This document shows, piece by piece, positions 17,380 to 26,787 of a stretch of DNA of 64,000 bases; position 1 is the stretch's first letter, and each line of letters starts with the position of its first letter. Both the position numbers and the translations under genes were made by a program. Source of the stretch: Nocardioides sp. Root240 (lineage in GTDB: Bacteria; Actinomycetota; Actinomycetes; Propionibacteriales; Nocardioidaceae); the NCBI RefSeq assembly GCF_001428825.1, contig NZ_LMIT01000002.1, forward strand, positions 389,669 through 453,668, read 5' to 3'. Under the pieces are notes generated by a model, which made no database searches, was not told where the DNA came from, and saw only the letters and a list, made by a program, of their open reading frames with translations.

Positions 17380-17443
17380 GCGGTTGATGACGGTTGCATG
17401 CGTCATCAACCGCAGGGATCCCCGCCTAGGCGGGGATCCCTGC
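17380..17443. repeat. Two-hairpin repeat element, right copy (inverted)
   Basis: Hairpin B comes first here: GCGGTTGATGAC (17380-17391), loop, GTCATCAACCGC (17402-17413). Hairpin A (17412-17443) is a perfect 32-nt palindrome centred on CCTAGG. Read on the minus strand it aligns with 16222-16285 over its full length with few mismatches. It lies between two convergent genes and can also serve as their bidirectional terminator. Confidence 0.85.
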
Positions 17444-17464
17444 AGCAGCGCGAAGCACGTGGCC

Positions 17465-18703
17465 TCAGCTGAAGTCAGCCGAGACCTTCTTCGCCATGTC
17501 GAGCAGCGAGCGCTGGCCTTCGAGGCTCGACTCGAGGTCGCGCACCCGCTTGTCGTCACCGCGTTCGCGAGCGGCAGCGAGCTTGGCCTCGGCCTCCGCG
17601 ATCGCGGACTCCAGCTTGGAGACCATGTCGTCGGCGCGGGCGGACTTCTCGGGGTCGGACTTGGCCCACTGGTCCTCCTCGGCGCGGCGGATGGTCTGCT
17701 CGACGGTCCGCATCCGACCCTCGAGGTCCTTGATCCGGTCGCGCGGAACCTTGCCGGCCTCGTCCCACTTGTCGGCGACGATGCGGAAGGCGGCCTTGGC
17801 GGCGGCGACGTCGCCGGACGAGGCGAGCTCCGGGAGGATGGCCTCGGCCTCGACGAGCAGCTCCTCCTTGACGACGGCGTTCGCGGCGAACTCGGTGTCC
17901 ATCGCCGCGTTGGCGGCGTCGCGGGCGCCGAAGAAGGTGTCCTGGGCGCCGCGGAAGCGCTGCCACAGGGCGTCGTCGACGGCCTTCGGGGCGGGGCCGG
18001 CGGCCTTCCAGTCGCGCATCAGGTCGCGGTAGCGGCCCGACGTCGGACCCCACTCGGTGGACGACGCGAGCGCCTCGGCCTCCTTGACCAGGCGCTCCTT
18101 GACCGCGCGGGCGCCCTCGCGGCGCTCGTCCTGCTCGGCGAAGTGCGCCTTGCGCGCCTTCGTGTACGCCGAGCGCGCGGAGGAGAACCGCTTCCACAGC
18201 TCGTCGTCGGCCGCCTTGTCGATGCGGGGGAGCTGCTTCCACTGGTCGAGCAGCTCGCGCAGGCGGTTGGCGCCGTTGCGCCAGTCGCGGCCGGTGGCGA
18301 TCTTCTCCGCCTCCTCGGCCAGCTTGTCCTTGGCCTCGCGCGCGTCGGCGACACGCTGCGCCTTGGCGGCGCGTCGTGCGTCGCGCTGGGTCGCGATCAC
18401 GGGGCCCAGCTCGTCGAGCCGGCGGCCCAGCGCAGCGATGTCGCCCACCGCGTTCACGTCGTCAATCTGGTCGCGGACCAGCTTGATCGAGGAGATGGCC
18501 TCCTCGGGCGAGAGGACCCCTGAGAGGACCCGCTTGTGCAGCAGGTCCACCTCCAGGGCGAGGTTGTCGTAGCGCTTGGTGTAGAACACCAGCGCCTCCT
18601 CGGGTGTGGCGTCGGGCATCTGCCCGACCGCTCGCTCGCCGTCGGCTGTCTTCACGTAGACGGTGCCGTCGTCGTCGACGCGGCCCCAGTCAGAGGTAGT
18701 CAC
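17465..18703 (-). CDS. DUF349 domain protein (coiled-coil)
   Basis: 412 aa, almost entirely alpha-helical and charged. The first 50 residues carry a small beta region (WGRVDDDGTVYVKT); then come repeated DUF349 units recognisable by a conserved W-x-x-A/L and D-x-x-L-W-x-R-F spacing (ADDELWKRFSSAR, VDDALWQRFRGAQ), and a C-terminal coiled coil (about 330-412). DUF349 proteins are widespread in actinobacteria without an assigned function. The GTG start at 18703 has TAGCAT 8 nt upstream on the minus strand, so the mRNA is probably leaderless. It is divergent from the MBL gene. Confidence 0.9.
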   Translation of the reverse strand: MTTSDWGRVDDDGTVYVKTADGERAVGQMPDATPEEALVFYTKRYDNLALEVDLLHKRVLSGVLSPEEAISSIKLVRDQIDDVNAVGDIAALGRRLDELGPVIATQRDARRAAKAQRVADAREAKDKLAEEAEKIATGRDWRNGANRLRELLDQWKQLPRIDKAADDELWKRFSSARSAYTKARKAHFAEQDERREGARAVKERLVKEAEALASSTEWGPTSGRYRDLMRDWKAAGPAPKAVDDALWQRFRGAQDTFFGARDAANAAMDTEFAANAVVKEELLVEAEAILPELASSGDVAAAKAAFRIVADKWDEAGKVPRDRIKDLEGRMRTVEQTIRRAEEDQWAKSDPEKSARADDMVSKLESAIAEAEAKLAAARERGDDKRVRDLESSLEGQRSLLDMAKKVSADFS

Positions 18704-18711
18704 AGTGGCCC

Positions 18712-18717
18712 ATGCTA
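18712..18717 (-). promoter_or_regulatory. -10 element of the DUF349 gene (leaderless)
   Basis: Minus-strand TAGCAT ends 8 nt before the GTG at 18703. Confidence 0.5.
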
Positions 18718-18737
18718 ATCAAAGGTCTCGCCACCGA

Positions 18738-18743
18738 TAGGCT
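18738..18743 (+). promoter_or_regulatory. -10 element of the MBL hydrolase gene (leaderless)
   Basis: TAGGCT ends 6 nt before GTG 18750. It lies only 20 bp from the oppositely oriented -10 of the DUF349 gene, so the two promoters overlap in their -35 regions. Confidence 0.5.
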
Positions 18744-18749
18744 GGGTCG

Positions 18750-19469
18750 GTGCTGATCGCCGCCTTCCCCGCCGGACCGTGGGGCACCAACTGCTACGTC
18801 GCGGCCACCGCACCAGGCGCCGAGTGCGTCGTGATCGACCCCGGCAAGGACGCTGCCGGGGGTGTCGCGGAGGTCGTCCGGGAGCACAACCTGAAGCCCG
18901 TCGCGGTGCTGCTGACCCACGGCCACATCGACCACATGTGGTCGGTGACCCCGGTGGCCGGTGCCTACGACGCCACCGCGTGGATCCATCCGGGTGACCG
19001 GCACCTGCTGGCGGACCCGATGGCCGGCATCTCGCGCGAGAGCGCGAGCATGCTGCTCGGCGGCGACCACACCTTCGTCGAGCCCGACGACGTCCAGGAG
19101 CTCACCGACGGTGCGGTGCTCGAGCTGGCCGGCCTGGAGTTCCTCGTCGACCACACGCCGGGCCACACGTCCGGCTCGGTCACCTTCCGTACGCCGTGGG
19201 ACCAGCCCGGCGGTCCGGACATCTCCGAGGTGATGTTCTCCGGCGACCTGCTCTTCCAGGGCTCGATCGGCCGTACCGACCTGCCGGGCGGCGACCACGC
19301 CACCATGCTGCGCTCGCTCGCGACCAAGGTGCTGCCGCTGCGCGACGACGTCGTCGTCCTCCCCGGCCACGGGGAGCAGACGTCGATCGGCCGCGAGCGC
19401 GCCACCAACCCGTTCCTGCTCGACCTGCTCGACTCCGGCGACACCGGCCGGGTCACCCGAGGACTCTGA
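18750..19469 (+). CDS. MBL-fold metallo-hydrolase (glyoxalase II-like)
   Basis: 239 aa. The metallo-beta-lactamase fold is shown by LLTHGHIDHMWSV (HxHxDH), HTPGHTSGSV carrying the next metal ligand, MFSGDLLF with the bridging Asp, and LPGHGEQT with the last His. Closest in style to small glyoxalase II-like thioesterases of unknown substrate found beside hisS in actinobacteria. GTG 18750 is supported by the adjacent -10 hexamer. hisS follows after 2 bp, so they are probably co-transcribed. Confidence 0.9.
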   Translation: MLIAAFPAGPWGTNCYVAATAPGAECVVIDPGKDAAGGVAEVVREHNLKPVAVLLTHGHIDHMWSVTPVAGAYDATAWIHPGDRHLLADPMAGISRESASMLLGGDHTFVEPDDVQELTDGAVLELAGLEFLVDHTPGHTSGSVTFRTPWDQPGGPDISEVMFSGDLLFQGSIGRTDLPGGDHATMLRSLATKVLPLRDDVVVLPGHGEQTSIGRERATNPFLLDLLDSGDTGRVTRGL

Positions 19470-19471
19470 CT

Positions 19472-20848
19472 GTGCCTTCCGAAAGGGCCAAGACTGTGCC
19501 GATCAGGCCGCTCAGCGGCTTTCCCGAGCTCCTGCCTGCCCAGCGCCACGTCGAGCAGGAGGTGATCGCGACCCTCGCCCGCACCTTCGAGCTGCACGGC
19601 TTCGCGAACATCGAGACCCGCGCCGTCGAGCCGATGGACCAGCTGCTCCGCAAGGGCGACACCTCCAAGGAGGTCTACGTCCTGCGCCGCCTCCAGGAGG
19701 AGGGCGGCAAGGACAAGGGCATCGGCCTCCACTTCGACCTGACCGTGCCGTTCGCGCGCTACGTCCTCGAGAACGCCGGCAAGCTGGAGTTCCCGTTCCG
19801 CCGCTACCAGGTCCAGAAGGTCTGGCGCGGTGAGCGCCCGCAGGAGGGCCGGTTCCGCGAGTTCACGCAGGCCGACATCGACATCGTCGGTCGCGACGAC
19901 CTGCCGTTCCACCACGACGTCGAGGTCGCCCGGGTCATGCTCGAGGCGCTCGGCCGGCTCACCTTCCTGCCGGGCTTCCGCCTGCAGGTCAACAACCGCA
20001 AGCTGATCCAGGGCTTCTACGCCGGCCTCGGCGTCACGGGCGAGGGGATCGACGAGGTCATGCGCCTGGTCGACAAGCTCGACAAGCTCGACCCGTCCAG
20101 GGTGCGCCAGCTGCTGCTCGACGAGGCCGGCATCAGCGAGGAGCAGGCCGACAAGGCGCTCGCCCTCGCGACGATCCGCACGCAGGACGACTCGTTCGTC
20201 GATCGCGTGCGCGCACTCGACGTCAAGCACGATCTCCTCGACGAGGGCCTCGACGAGCTCGCCACGCTGGTGCGCGCCTGCGCCCCGCTCGCGACCGCCA
20301 CCGTGCGGATCGAGGCCGACCTGTCGATCGCCCGCGGCCTCGACTACTACACGGGCACCGTCTTCGAGACCCGCCTCGACGGCTACGAGTCGCTCGGCTC
20401 GATCTGCTCCGGCGGCCGCTACGACGCCCTCGCCTCCGACGGCCGTACGACGTACCCCGGCGTCGGCATCTCGCTCGGCGTCAGCCGGGTGCTGGTCCCG
20501 CTGGTGCAGCGCGGCGTGCTGACGGCCGACCGCTCGGTCCCCAGCGTCGTGCTCGTCGCGGTCACCGACGAGGAGACCCGTGCCGAGGCCGACGCGATCG
20601 CCACGGCCCTGCGCGCGCAGGGCATCCCGTGCGAGGTCGCACCCACCGCGGCCAAGTTCGGCAAGCAGATCCGCCACGCCGAACGGCGTGGGATCCCCTA
20701 CGTCTGGTTCGGCAGCGAGGTCAAGGACATCCGCTCCGGAAACCAGGTCGCCGCCGATCCGGCGACGTGGCAGCCTCCGACCCAGGACCTGCGCCCGCAG
20801 GTCGTCACCACCACCGAAGACAGCAACACCGAAGGGAACCCCTCGTGA
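19472..20848 (+). CDS. hisS: Histidine-tRNA ligase
   Basis: 458 aa from GTG 19472 (GAGGA 8 nt upstream); GTG 19496 with AAAGGG 8 nt upstream is equally placed and would give 450 aa starting just before [11 protein letters not shown]. Class II synthetase: motif 1 region at the N-terminus, motif 2 with [15 protein letters not shown], the histidine-A box [10 protein letters not shown] and motif 3 with [10 protein letters not shown]. The C-terminal anticodon-binding domain contains VLVAVTDEE. It charges tRNA-His. The stop overlaps the aspS start. Confidence 0.95.
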   Translation: MPSERAKTVPIRPLSGFPELLPAQRHVEQEVIATLARTFELHGFANIETRAVEPMDQLLRKGDTSKEVYVLRRLQEEGGKDKGIGLHFDLTVPFARYVLENAGKLEFPFRRYQVQKVWRGERPQEGRFREFTQADIDIVGRDDLPFHHDVEVARVMLEALGRLTFLPGFRLQVNNRKLIQGFYAGLGVTGEGIDEVMRLVDKLDKLDPSRVRQLLLDEAGISEEQADKALALATIRTQDDSFVDRVRALDVKHDLLDEGLDELATLVRACAPLATATVRIEADLSIARGLDYYTGTVFETRLDGYESLGSICSGGRYDALASDGRTTYPGVGISLGVSRVLVPLVQRGVLTADRSVPSVVLVAVTDEETRAEADAIATALRAQGIPCEVAPTAAKFGKQIRHAERRGIPYVWFGSEVKDIRSGNQVAADPATWQPPTQDLRPQVVTTTEDSNTEGNPS

Positions 20849-22611
20849 TCCGCAACAAGGACGCCGGCGCTCTCCGCGCCGAGCACGTCGGCCAGACCGT
20901 CACCCTCGCCGGGTGGGTGGCCAACCGACGCGATCACGGCGGCGTGGCCTTCATCGACCTGCGCGACGCCAGCGGCGTGGTCCAGGTCGTGATCCGCGAC
21001 GAGGACGTCGCCCACAGCCTGCGCTCGGAGTACTGCCTCAAGATCACCGGCGAGGTCGTCGGCCGCGGCGAGGGTCGCGAGAACCCCAACCTGCCGACCG
21101 GTGCGATCGAGGTCGTCGCGGCCGACGTCGAGGTGCTCAGCGCCGCGGCTCCGCTGCCGTTCCCGATCAGCGACCACGTCGACGTCGGCGAGGAGGTGCG
21201 CCTCAAGCACCGCTACCTCGACCTGCGTCGTACCGCCCCGGGCAACGCGATCCGCCTGCGCAGCAACGTCAACAAGGCGGCGCGCAGCGTGCTCGACGCC
21301 CACGACTTCGTCGAGATCGAGACCCCGACGCTGACCCGCAGCACGCCCGAGGGCGCCCGTGACTTCCTGGTCCCCGCGCGCCTGCAGCCGGGCAGCTGGT
21401 ACGCCCTGCCGCAGAGCCCGCAGCTGTTCAAGCAGCTGCTGATGGTCGCCGGCATGGAGCGCTACTACCAGATCGCGCGCTGCTACCGCGACGAGGACTT
21501 CCGCGCCGACCGGCAGCCCGAGTTCACCCAGCTCGACATCGAGATGAGCTTCGTGACCCAGGACGACGTGATCGCCCTCGGCGAGGAGATCGTCGCCGCG
21601 CTCTGGAAGCTGATCGGGTACGACGTCGAGCTGCCCCTGCAGCGGATGACCTACGCCGACGCGATGGCCCGCTACGGCTCCGACAAGCCGGACCTGCGGA
21701 TGGGTCTCGAGCTCGTGGAGTGCACCGACTACTTCAAGGACACCCCGTTCCGCGTGTTCCAGTCGCCGTACGTCGGCGCCGTGGTCATGCCGGGCGGTGC
21801 CAGCCAGCCCCGCAAGCAGCTCGACGCGTGGCAGGAGTGGGCCAAGCAGCGTGGCGCCAAGGGCCTCGCCTACGTCCTGGTCCAGGAGGACGGCGAGCTC
21901 GGTGGCCCGGTCGCCAAGAACATCACCGACGAGGAGAAGGCCGGTCTGGCCGCGCACGTGGGCGCGAAGCCGGGCGACTGCATCTTCTTCGCCGCCGGTG
22001 CGGTGAAGTCCAGCCGCGCCCTGCTGGGTGCCGCGCGCCTCGAGATCGGCCGTCGTACCGGCCTGTTGGACGAGGACGCGTGGAGCTTCCTGTGGGTCGT
22101 CGACGCGCCGCTCTTCGAGCCGGCCGACGAGGCCACGGCCGCCGGTGACGTGGCTGTCGGTGGGGGAGCGTGGACGGCCGTCCACCACGCCTTCACCAGC
22201 CCGCAGGACCTCGACACGTTCGACAGCGACCCCGGCGGCTCGCTGGCCTGGGCCTACGACATCGTCTGCAACGGCAACGAGATCGGTGGCGGCTCGATCC
22301 GTATCCACCGCGAGGACATCCAGAAGCGCGTCTTCGAGGTGATGGGCATCAGCCAGGACGAGGCCGAGGAGAAGTTCGGCTTCCTGCTGGAGGCGTTCAA
22401 GTACGGCGCCCCGCCGCACGGCGGCATCGCGTTCGGCTGGGACCGCGTGGTCGCCCTGCTCGCCGGCACGGACTCGATCCGCGACGTCATCGCGTTCCCG
22501 AAGACCGGCGGCGGCTACGACCCGCTGACCGCAGCTCCGGCGGCGATCACGCCGGAGCAGCGGAAGGAAGCCGGTGTGGACGCGCGCCCGGAGGACGAAA
22601 CCAAGGCCTGA
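20845..22611 (+). CDS. aspS: Aspartate-tRNA ligase
   Basis: 588 aa from GTG 20845, overlapping the hisS stop (GTGA). Bacterial-type class IIb enzyme: an N-terminal OB-fold anticodon domain ([15 protein letters not shown]), motif 2 [17 protein letters not shown], the bacterial GAD insertion domain in the middle, and motif 3 near [10 protein letters not shown]. Many actinobacteria use a non-discriminating AspRS with the GatCAB amidotransferase; whether that holds here cannot be read from this window. It is followed by a large hairpin. Confidence 0.96.
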   Translation: MIRNKDAGALRAEHVGQTVTLAGWVANRRDHGGVAFIDLRDASGVVQVVIRDEDVAHSLRSEYCLKITGEVVGRGEGRENPNLPTGAIEVVAADVEVLSAAAPLPFPISDHVDVGEEVRLKHRYLDLRRTAPGNAIRLRSNVNKAARSVLDAHDFVEIETPTLTRSTPEGARDFLVPARLQPGSWYALPQSPQLFKQLLMVAGMERYYQIARCYRDEDFRADRQPEFTQLDIEMSFVTQDDVIALGEEIVAALWKLIGYDVELPLQRMTYADAMARYGSDKPDLRMGLELVECTDYFKDTPFRVFQSPYVGAVVMPGGASQPRKQLDAWQEWAKQRGAKGLAYVLVQEDGELGGPVAKNITDEEKAGLAAHVGAKPGDCIFFAAGAVKSSRALLGAARLEIGRRTGLLDEDAWSFLWVVDAPLFEPADEATAAGDVAVGGGAWTAVHHAFTSPQDLDTFDSDPGGSLAWAYDIVCNGNEIGGGSIRIHREDIQKRVFEVMGISQDEAEEKFGFLLEAFKYGAPPHGGIAFGWDRVVALLAGTDSIRDVIAFPKTGGGYDPLTAAPAAITPEQRKEAGVDARPEDETKA

Positions 22612-22696
22612 ACGGCCACGCCGGAAGTTTTCCCGGCGGTCGAGACCAAACCGTTACCGCGTCGCTATCGCTTTGGCGCCACGAGTGCGCCTAATG

Positions 22697-22743
22697 TCAC
22701 GGACGGCGAGAGCCTCCCCTCGGAGGCTTCGCGCCGTCCGTGA
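22697..22743 (+). terminator. Large hairpin after aspS, upstream of the opp operon
   Basis: The outer 12-bp stem TCACGGACGGCG pairs perfectly with 22732-22743; an inner 7-bp stem AGCCTCC/GGAGGCT follows. It covers the in-frame GTG at 22740, so that codon is not the transporter start. Confidence 0.75.
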
Positions 22744-22766
22744 CTGCTCTCGGCTACGAGGTGATG

Positions 22767-23786
22767 ATGACTCTCCCGGCGACTGACCTGGATACCCATG
22801 TCGGACCCCCCGTCGGGGAGTCGGAGCCGGAAGCGGGCACCGCCATCGTCGGCCGTTCGCCGATGCAGCTGGCGATGCGACGCTTCCGCAAGGACAAGCT
22901 GTCGATGTTCGCGTTCAGCGTCGTGGTCCTCTACTTCCTCGCGGCGGTCCTCGCGCCCTTCCTGGTGAAGTTCGGCGTCCTCGACCCGTACACCTTCCAC
23001 AACACCGGCGCCGGCAGCCTGCTCGACGAGTTCACGCTGCCCAAGGGCAGCTGGGGCGGCATCTCCGGCGACCACTGGCTCGGTGTCGAGCCGGGCACGG
23101 GCCGCGACGTCCTCGCCCGGGTCTGGTACGGCGTAACCTTCTCGCTGGTGATGGCCATCGCGGCCACGATCATCTCGGTCGGCCTCGGCACGGTCTTCGG
23201 CATCATCGCCGGTGTCTCCGGCGGTTTCGTCGACTCGGCGATCGGCCGCCTGATCGACCTGGTGCTCTCGTTCCCGAGCACGCTGATGCTGCTGGCGCTC
23301 TCGTCGCTCTTCATCGACATCCTCGTCCACGACATCCACGTGCCCGAGGGCGATGTCGCCAACGGCACCTACGTCGTGCTGGTCCTGGGCTTCTTCGGCT
23401 GGCCCTACGTCGCCCGCCTCGTGCGCGGCCAGGTGCTGTCGATCCGCGAGCGTGAGTTCGTCGAGGCGGCCAAGCTGATGGGTGCGTCGCGCTTCCGCCT
23501 CTACTTCAAGGAGATCCTCCCGAACCTGTGGGCGCCGCTCCTGGTCTCGGCGACGATCACCATGCCGACCTACATCTCGGCCGAGGCCGCCCTCAACTAC
23601 CTCGGTGTCGGCATCAAGCCGCCGACGCCCACGCTCGGCAACGTGCTCAGCGGGTCGATCGACTACTCGACGTCCGACTTCGTGTTCTTCTTCATGCCGG
23701 CGTTCCTGATCATGATCATCGTCGTCAGCTTCAACCTGCTGGGCGACGGTCTGCGCGACGCGCTCGACCCGAAGGGTCACCGATGA
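22767..23786 (+). CDS. oppC: Oligopeptide ABC transporter permease (OppC type)
   Basis: 339 aa. ATG 22767 was chosen because GAGG lies 5 nt upstream and the earlier GTG 22740 is inside a hairpin. The N-terminal OppC extension SPMQLAMRRFRKDKLSM precedes TM1; a large exported loop (HWLGVEPGTGRDVLARVWYG) follows, then five more TM helices. The EAA loop is EAAKLMGASRFRLYFKEILPN, which contacts the ATPase subunits. Being first in the operon, ahead of the binding-protein gene, is unusual for Opp systems. Imports peptides with OppB, D and F. Confidence 0.92.
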   Translation: MTLPATDLDTHVGPPVGESEPEAGTAIVGRSPMQLAMRRFRKDKLSMFAFSVVVLYFLAAVLAPFLVKFGVLDPYTFHNTGAGSLLDEFTLPKGSWGGISGDHWLGVEPGTGRDVLARVWYGVTFSLVMAIAATIISVGLGTVFGIIAGVSGGFVDSAIGRLIDLVLSFPSTLMLLALSSLFIDILVHDIHVPEGDVANGTYVVLVLGFFGWPYVARLVRGQVLSIREREFVEAAKLMGASRFRLYFKEILPNLWAPLLVSATITMPTYISAEAALNYLGVGIKPPTPTLGNVLSGSIDYSTSDFVFFFMPAFLIMIIVVSFNLLGDGLRDALDPKGHR

Positions 23787-23880
23787 GGCCTTGAGCCCAT
23801 CCCCACCGACATGGTCGCGTCCGCCATTCCTGGGCGCGACCAGCAGAGACGGGCACCAGCCCGCAACCGAAGGAGAGGCA

Positions 23881-25611
23881 ATGGCCAGTAAGAAGAAGCG
23901 GATGCTCGCGGTCACCGCGGGCGCGCTGCTGGCGTCGACGGTACTCGCCGCATGCGGCAGTGGCGACGACGACAAAAAGAGCGAGGGCGCCGGCGAGACG
24001 GGCGGCACCCTCTACTTCAACGTCGAGAAGCCGATCGACCACTGGGACCCGCAGCGGACCTACGTCGGCACCGACATCTCGAAGCAGAGCCGTCTGGTCT
24101 ACCGCGAGCTGGTGACCTTCGGCACGAGCGAGGACGCTGTGGAGTCGGCGAAGCCGCTGCCCGACCTCGCGACCGACACCGGTACCGCGAGCGACGGCGG
24201 CAAGGTCTGGCAGTTCACGCTGCGTGACGGCGTGAAGTGGGAAGACGGCTCGGACATCACGTGCGAGGACCTCAAGTACGGCCTGTCGCGCAACTTCGCG
24301 ACCGACGTGATCGTGGGCGGCCCGGCCTTCTACATCCTCTCCTACCTGGACATCCCGGCTGACGCCGATGGCACGCCGCAGTACAAGGGCCCCTACACCA
24401 AGAAGGGCCAGGACCTCTTCGACAAGGCGGTCACCTGCGACGGCAAGACGATCACCTACAACTTCAACAAGCCGTGGCCGGACTTCAACCTGGCCATCGC
24501 CGCCCTGCACTTCGCCTCGCCGTACCGGGCCGAGAAGGACCAGGGCGACAAGTCGAACTACTCGGTCTTCTCCAGCGGCCCCTACAAGCTCGAGGGCACG
24601 TGGGAGAAGGAGTCGGGCGGCACGTTCGTCCGCAACCCCGAGTACGACAAGGCGACCGACGACACCGACAGCCGCAACGCGCTGCCGGACAAGATCGTCT
24701 TCAAGATGGGCACGAAGCTCGAGACCACCTACGACGCGATCCTCGCCAACAAGGGCGACGCCGCGTGCACGGTGAGCGACAACCGGCTGCCTCCGTCGAA
24801 GTTCAGCGAGATCCCGAACGTCCAGGACCGCTACCAGAACCCCGACTCGCCGTACGCCGACTACCTCTGGTTCAACACCAAGAAGCTCCCGCTCGAGGTC
24901 CGTCAGGCCCTCGCCATGGCGACCAACCGTGAGGGCTGGATCGCTGCTGGTGGTGGCGAGCGCGCCTACACCCCGGCCTACTCCGTGGTGAACCCGGCCG
25001 TTGCCGGCTACAAGGAGGTCCCGACCTACAAGGACATCCCGCTCGCCGGTGACCCCGACGCTGCGAAGAAGATCCTCGACGAGGCCGGCATCAAGACGCC
25101 GTACAAGATCGAGATCCGCTACCCGCAGTCGGAGACCGCCGACAAGCAGGCTGCCGCGCTCAAGGACACCTGGGACAAGGCCGGCTTCACGGTGACCCTG
25201 TCGCCCGAGGGTGACGTCTACTACAGCAACATCCAGAAGCCCGACCACAACTACGACGTGGGCTGGGCCGGCTGGGGTGCTGACTGGCCGTCGCCGATGA
25301 CCGTCCTCCCGCCGCTGTTCGACTCCCGCGCCAACATCCAGGGCGGCTCGCTCGGCCAGGACTACGGCAAGTACGAGGGCAAGGCGTTCAACGACAAGAT
25401 CACGGAGGCCCAGAACGCGACCGATCTGGACACCCAGATCACGCTCCTCCAGGAGGCGGACCAGATCCTCGCCGACGACATGGTCTACATGCCGCTCGAG
25501 ATCGCGAAGTTCAACTGGGTCACGGGGAAGAACGTGGACTTCCACACCACCCCCGGTTCCAACTCCTTCCCGGACCTGGGCCTGATCGGCCTTCGGAACG
25601 GCGGCTGCTGA
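23881..25611 (+). CDS. oppA: Oligopeptide ABC transporter substrate-binding lipoprotein (OppA type)
   Basis: 576 aa. The lipoprotein signal peptide ends in the lipobox LAAC with acylated Cys25, followed by a charged spacer (GSGDDDKKSEG). SBP family 5 features follow: GGTLYFNVEKP, WQFTLRDGVKWEDGS, FSSGPYKLEGTW, and a C-terminal lobe with aromatic residues. ATG 23881 has a strong AAGGAG site; earlier in-frame codons lack one. It captures peptides outside the membrane and delivers them to the permeases. A perfect 32-nt palindrome follows (25638-25669). Exact substrate unknown. Confidence 0.93.
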   Translation: MASKKKRMLAVTAGALLASTVLAACGSGDDDKKSEGAGETGGTLYFNVEKPIDHWDPQRTYVGTDISKQSRLVYRELVTFGTSEDAVESAKPLPDLATDTGTASDGGKVWQFTLRDGVKWEDGSDITCEDLKYGLSRNFATDVIVGGPAFYILSYLDIPADADGTPQYKGPYTKKGQDLFDKAVTCDGKTITYNFNKPWPDFNLAIAALHFASPYRAEKDQGDKSNYSVFSSGPYKLEGTWEKESGGTFVRNPEYDKATDDTDSRNALPDKIVFKMGTKLETTYDAILANKGDAACTVSDNRLPPSKFSEIPNVQDRYQNPDSPYADYLWFNTKKLPLEVRQALAMATNREGWIAAGGGERAYTPAYSVVNPAVAGYKEVPTYKDIPLAGDPDAAKKILDEAGIKTPYKIEIRYPQSETADKQAAALKDTWDKAGFTVTLSPEGDVYYSNIQKPDHNYDVGWAGWGADWPSPMTVLPPLFDSRANIQGGSLGQDYGKYEGKAFNDKITEAQNATDLDTQITLLQEADQILADDMVYMPLEIAKFNWVTGKNVDFHTTPGSNSFPDLGLIGLRNGGC

Positions 25612-25637
25612 CCTCAGCAGCCTGAGCACCACCTGGG

Positions 25638-25669
25638 TTGGCCGGGTCGTCGTACGACGACCCGGCCAA
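25638..25669 (+). terminator. Perfect palindrome between the oppA- and oppB-type genes
   Basis: TTGGCCGGGTCGTCGT followed directly by its complement, 16 bp per arm. It lies 26 bp after the binding-protein stop inside the operon, so it probably acts as a partial terminator or 3' mRNA stabiliser that lets the binding protein exceed the membrane subunits. Confidence 0.7.
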
Positions 25670-25753
25670 CTCCGGCCCGGACCCGGGCCACGCACGTCCA
25701 CCTCGGCAGGGAACCTGCCGTACCTCGTCCACACCCGATCGGAGTGATGCTGG

Positions 25754-26770
25754 GTGTTCGCCTTCCTCGTCCGCCGCGTGTTCGCCGGCGTGATCATGCT
25801 CATCGTGATGAGCCTGGTCGTCTTCGGGCTCTTCTTCGCCTCGCCGGTCGACGTCGCGGCCTTCGCCTGCGGCAAGAACTGCTCACCGGCGATCAAGGAG
25901 CAGACCCGCAAGGCGCTGGGCTACGACGACCCCACGCTGGTGCAGTGGAAGGACTTCATGGTCGGCATCGCGAAGGGACGTGAGTACCCGAACGATCCCG
26001 AGCTCCGTGAGGCCGCCCCGCAGCTCGTCGCCAGCTGCGACGCCCCGTGCTTCGGCTACTCGCAGGTCAACTCCAGGACCGTCAACGAGGAGATCTCCAA
26101 GGCCTTCCCGATCACGGTGTCGCTCGCCGTGGTCGCGCTGATCATCTGGCTCACCGTGGGCATCGCCCTCGGTTGCATCGCCGCGCTGACCAAGGGCAGC
26201 TTCCTCGACAGAGGCCTGGTCGGCATCTCGCTGGTGTTCTACGCCTTCCCGACCTTCTTCATCGGCTTGTTGCTGCTGAAGTTCGTGTCCATCAAGTGGG
26301 GGCTCTGGGACATCCCCGAGTACACCTCGATCGCCGACGGCGGCGTGGGAGCCTGGCTCTACAACCTGATCCTGCCGAGCGTCACGCTCGCGGTCGTGTT
26401 CATGGCCGCCTACGTCCGGATGACCCGGGCCTTCGTGCTCGAGGCGATGAGCGAGGACTACATCCGCACCGCGCACTCCAAGGGCCTGTCCCGTGGTCGC
26501 GTGCTGCGCAAGCACACGCTGCGCGCCGCGCTCACGCCGCTGGTGACGATGGCCGGCCTCGACTTCGCGGGCCTGCTCGGCGGCGCGATCATCACCGAGT
26601 ACGTCTTCAACTTCAACGGCCTCGGCAAGCTCGCCGTTGACGCCAACCAGAACTACGACCTGCCGACGATCATCGGGCTGGTCGTGCTGGCTGCGTCCTT
26701 CGTGATCCTCATGAACATCATCGTCGACGTGCTCTACGCCGTCATCGACCCGCGCGTCCGCCTGGGCTGA
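25754..26770 (+). CDS. oppB: Oligopeptide ABC transporter permease (OppB type)
   Basis: 338 aa from GTG 25754, with GGAG about 10 nt upstream. It begins MFAFLVRRVFAGVIM, the typical OppB first helix. A large loop after TM1 carries Cys residues (FACGKNCSPA and VASCDAPCFGY), which is more cysteine-rich than usual. Four or five more TM helices follow, with the EAA loop RTAHSKGLSRGRVLRKHTLR and a terminal DPRVRLG. It pairs with the OppC-type subunit to form the membrane channel. Confidence 0.92.
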   Translation: MFAFLVRRVFAGVIMLIVMSLVVFGLFFASPVDVAAFACGKNCSPAIKEQTRKALGYDDPTLVQWKDFMVGIAKGREYPNDPELREAAPQLVASCDAPCFGYSQVNSRTVNEEISKAFPITVSLAVVALIIWLTVGIALGCIAALTKGSFLDRGLVGISLVFYAFPTFFIGLLLLKFVSIKWGLWDIPEYTSIADGGVGAWLYNLILPSVTLAVVFMAAYVRMTRAFVLEAMSEDYIRTAHSKGLSRGRVLRKHTLRAALTPLVTMAGLDFAGLLGGAIITEYVFNFNGLGKLAVDANQNYDLPTIIGLVVLAASFVILMNIIVDVLYAVIDPRVRLG

Positions 26771-26787
26771 GAGGGACAACGACCACC

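Noticed and set aside
22673..22697. TTGGCG plus TAATGT as a promoter of the opp operon
   Set aside because: The spacer is 13 bp, too short, and the -10 runs into the hairpin.
22740..22766. GTG 22740 as the start of the OppC-type permease
   Set aside because: It lies in the right arm of a strong hairpin and has no ribosome site; ATG 22767 has GAGG at a good distance.
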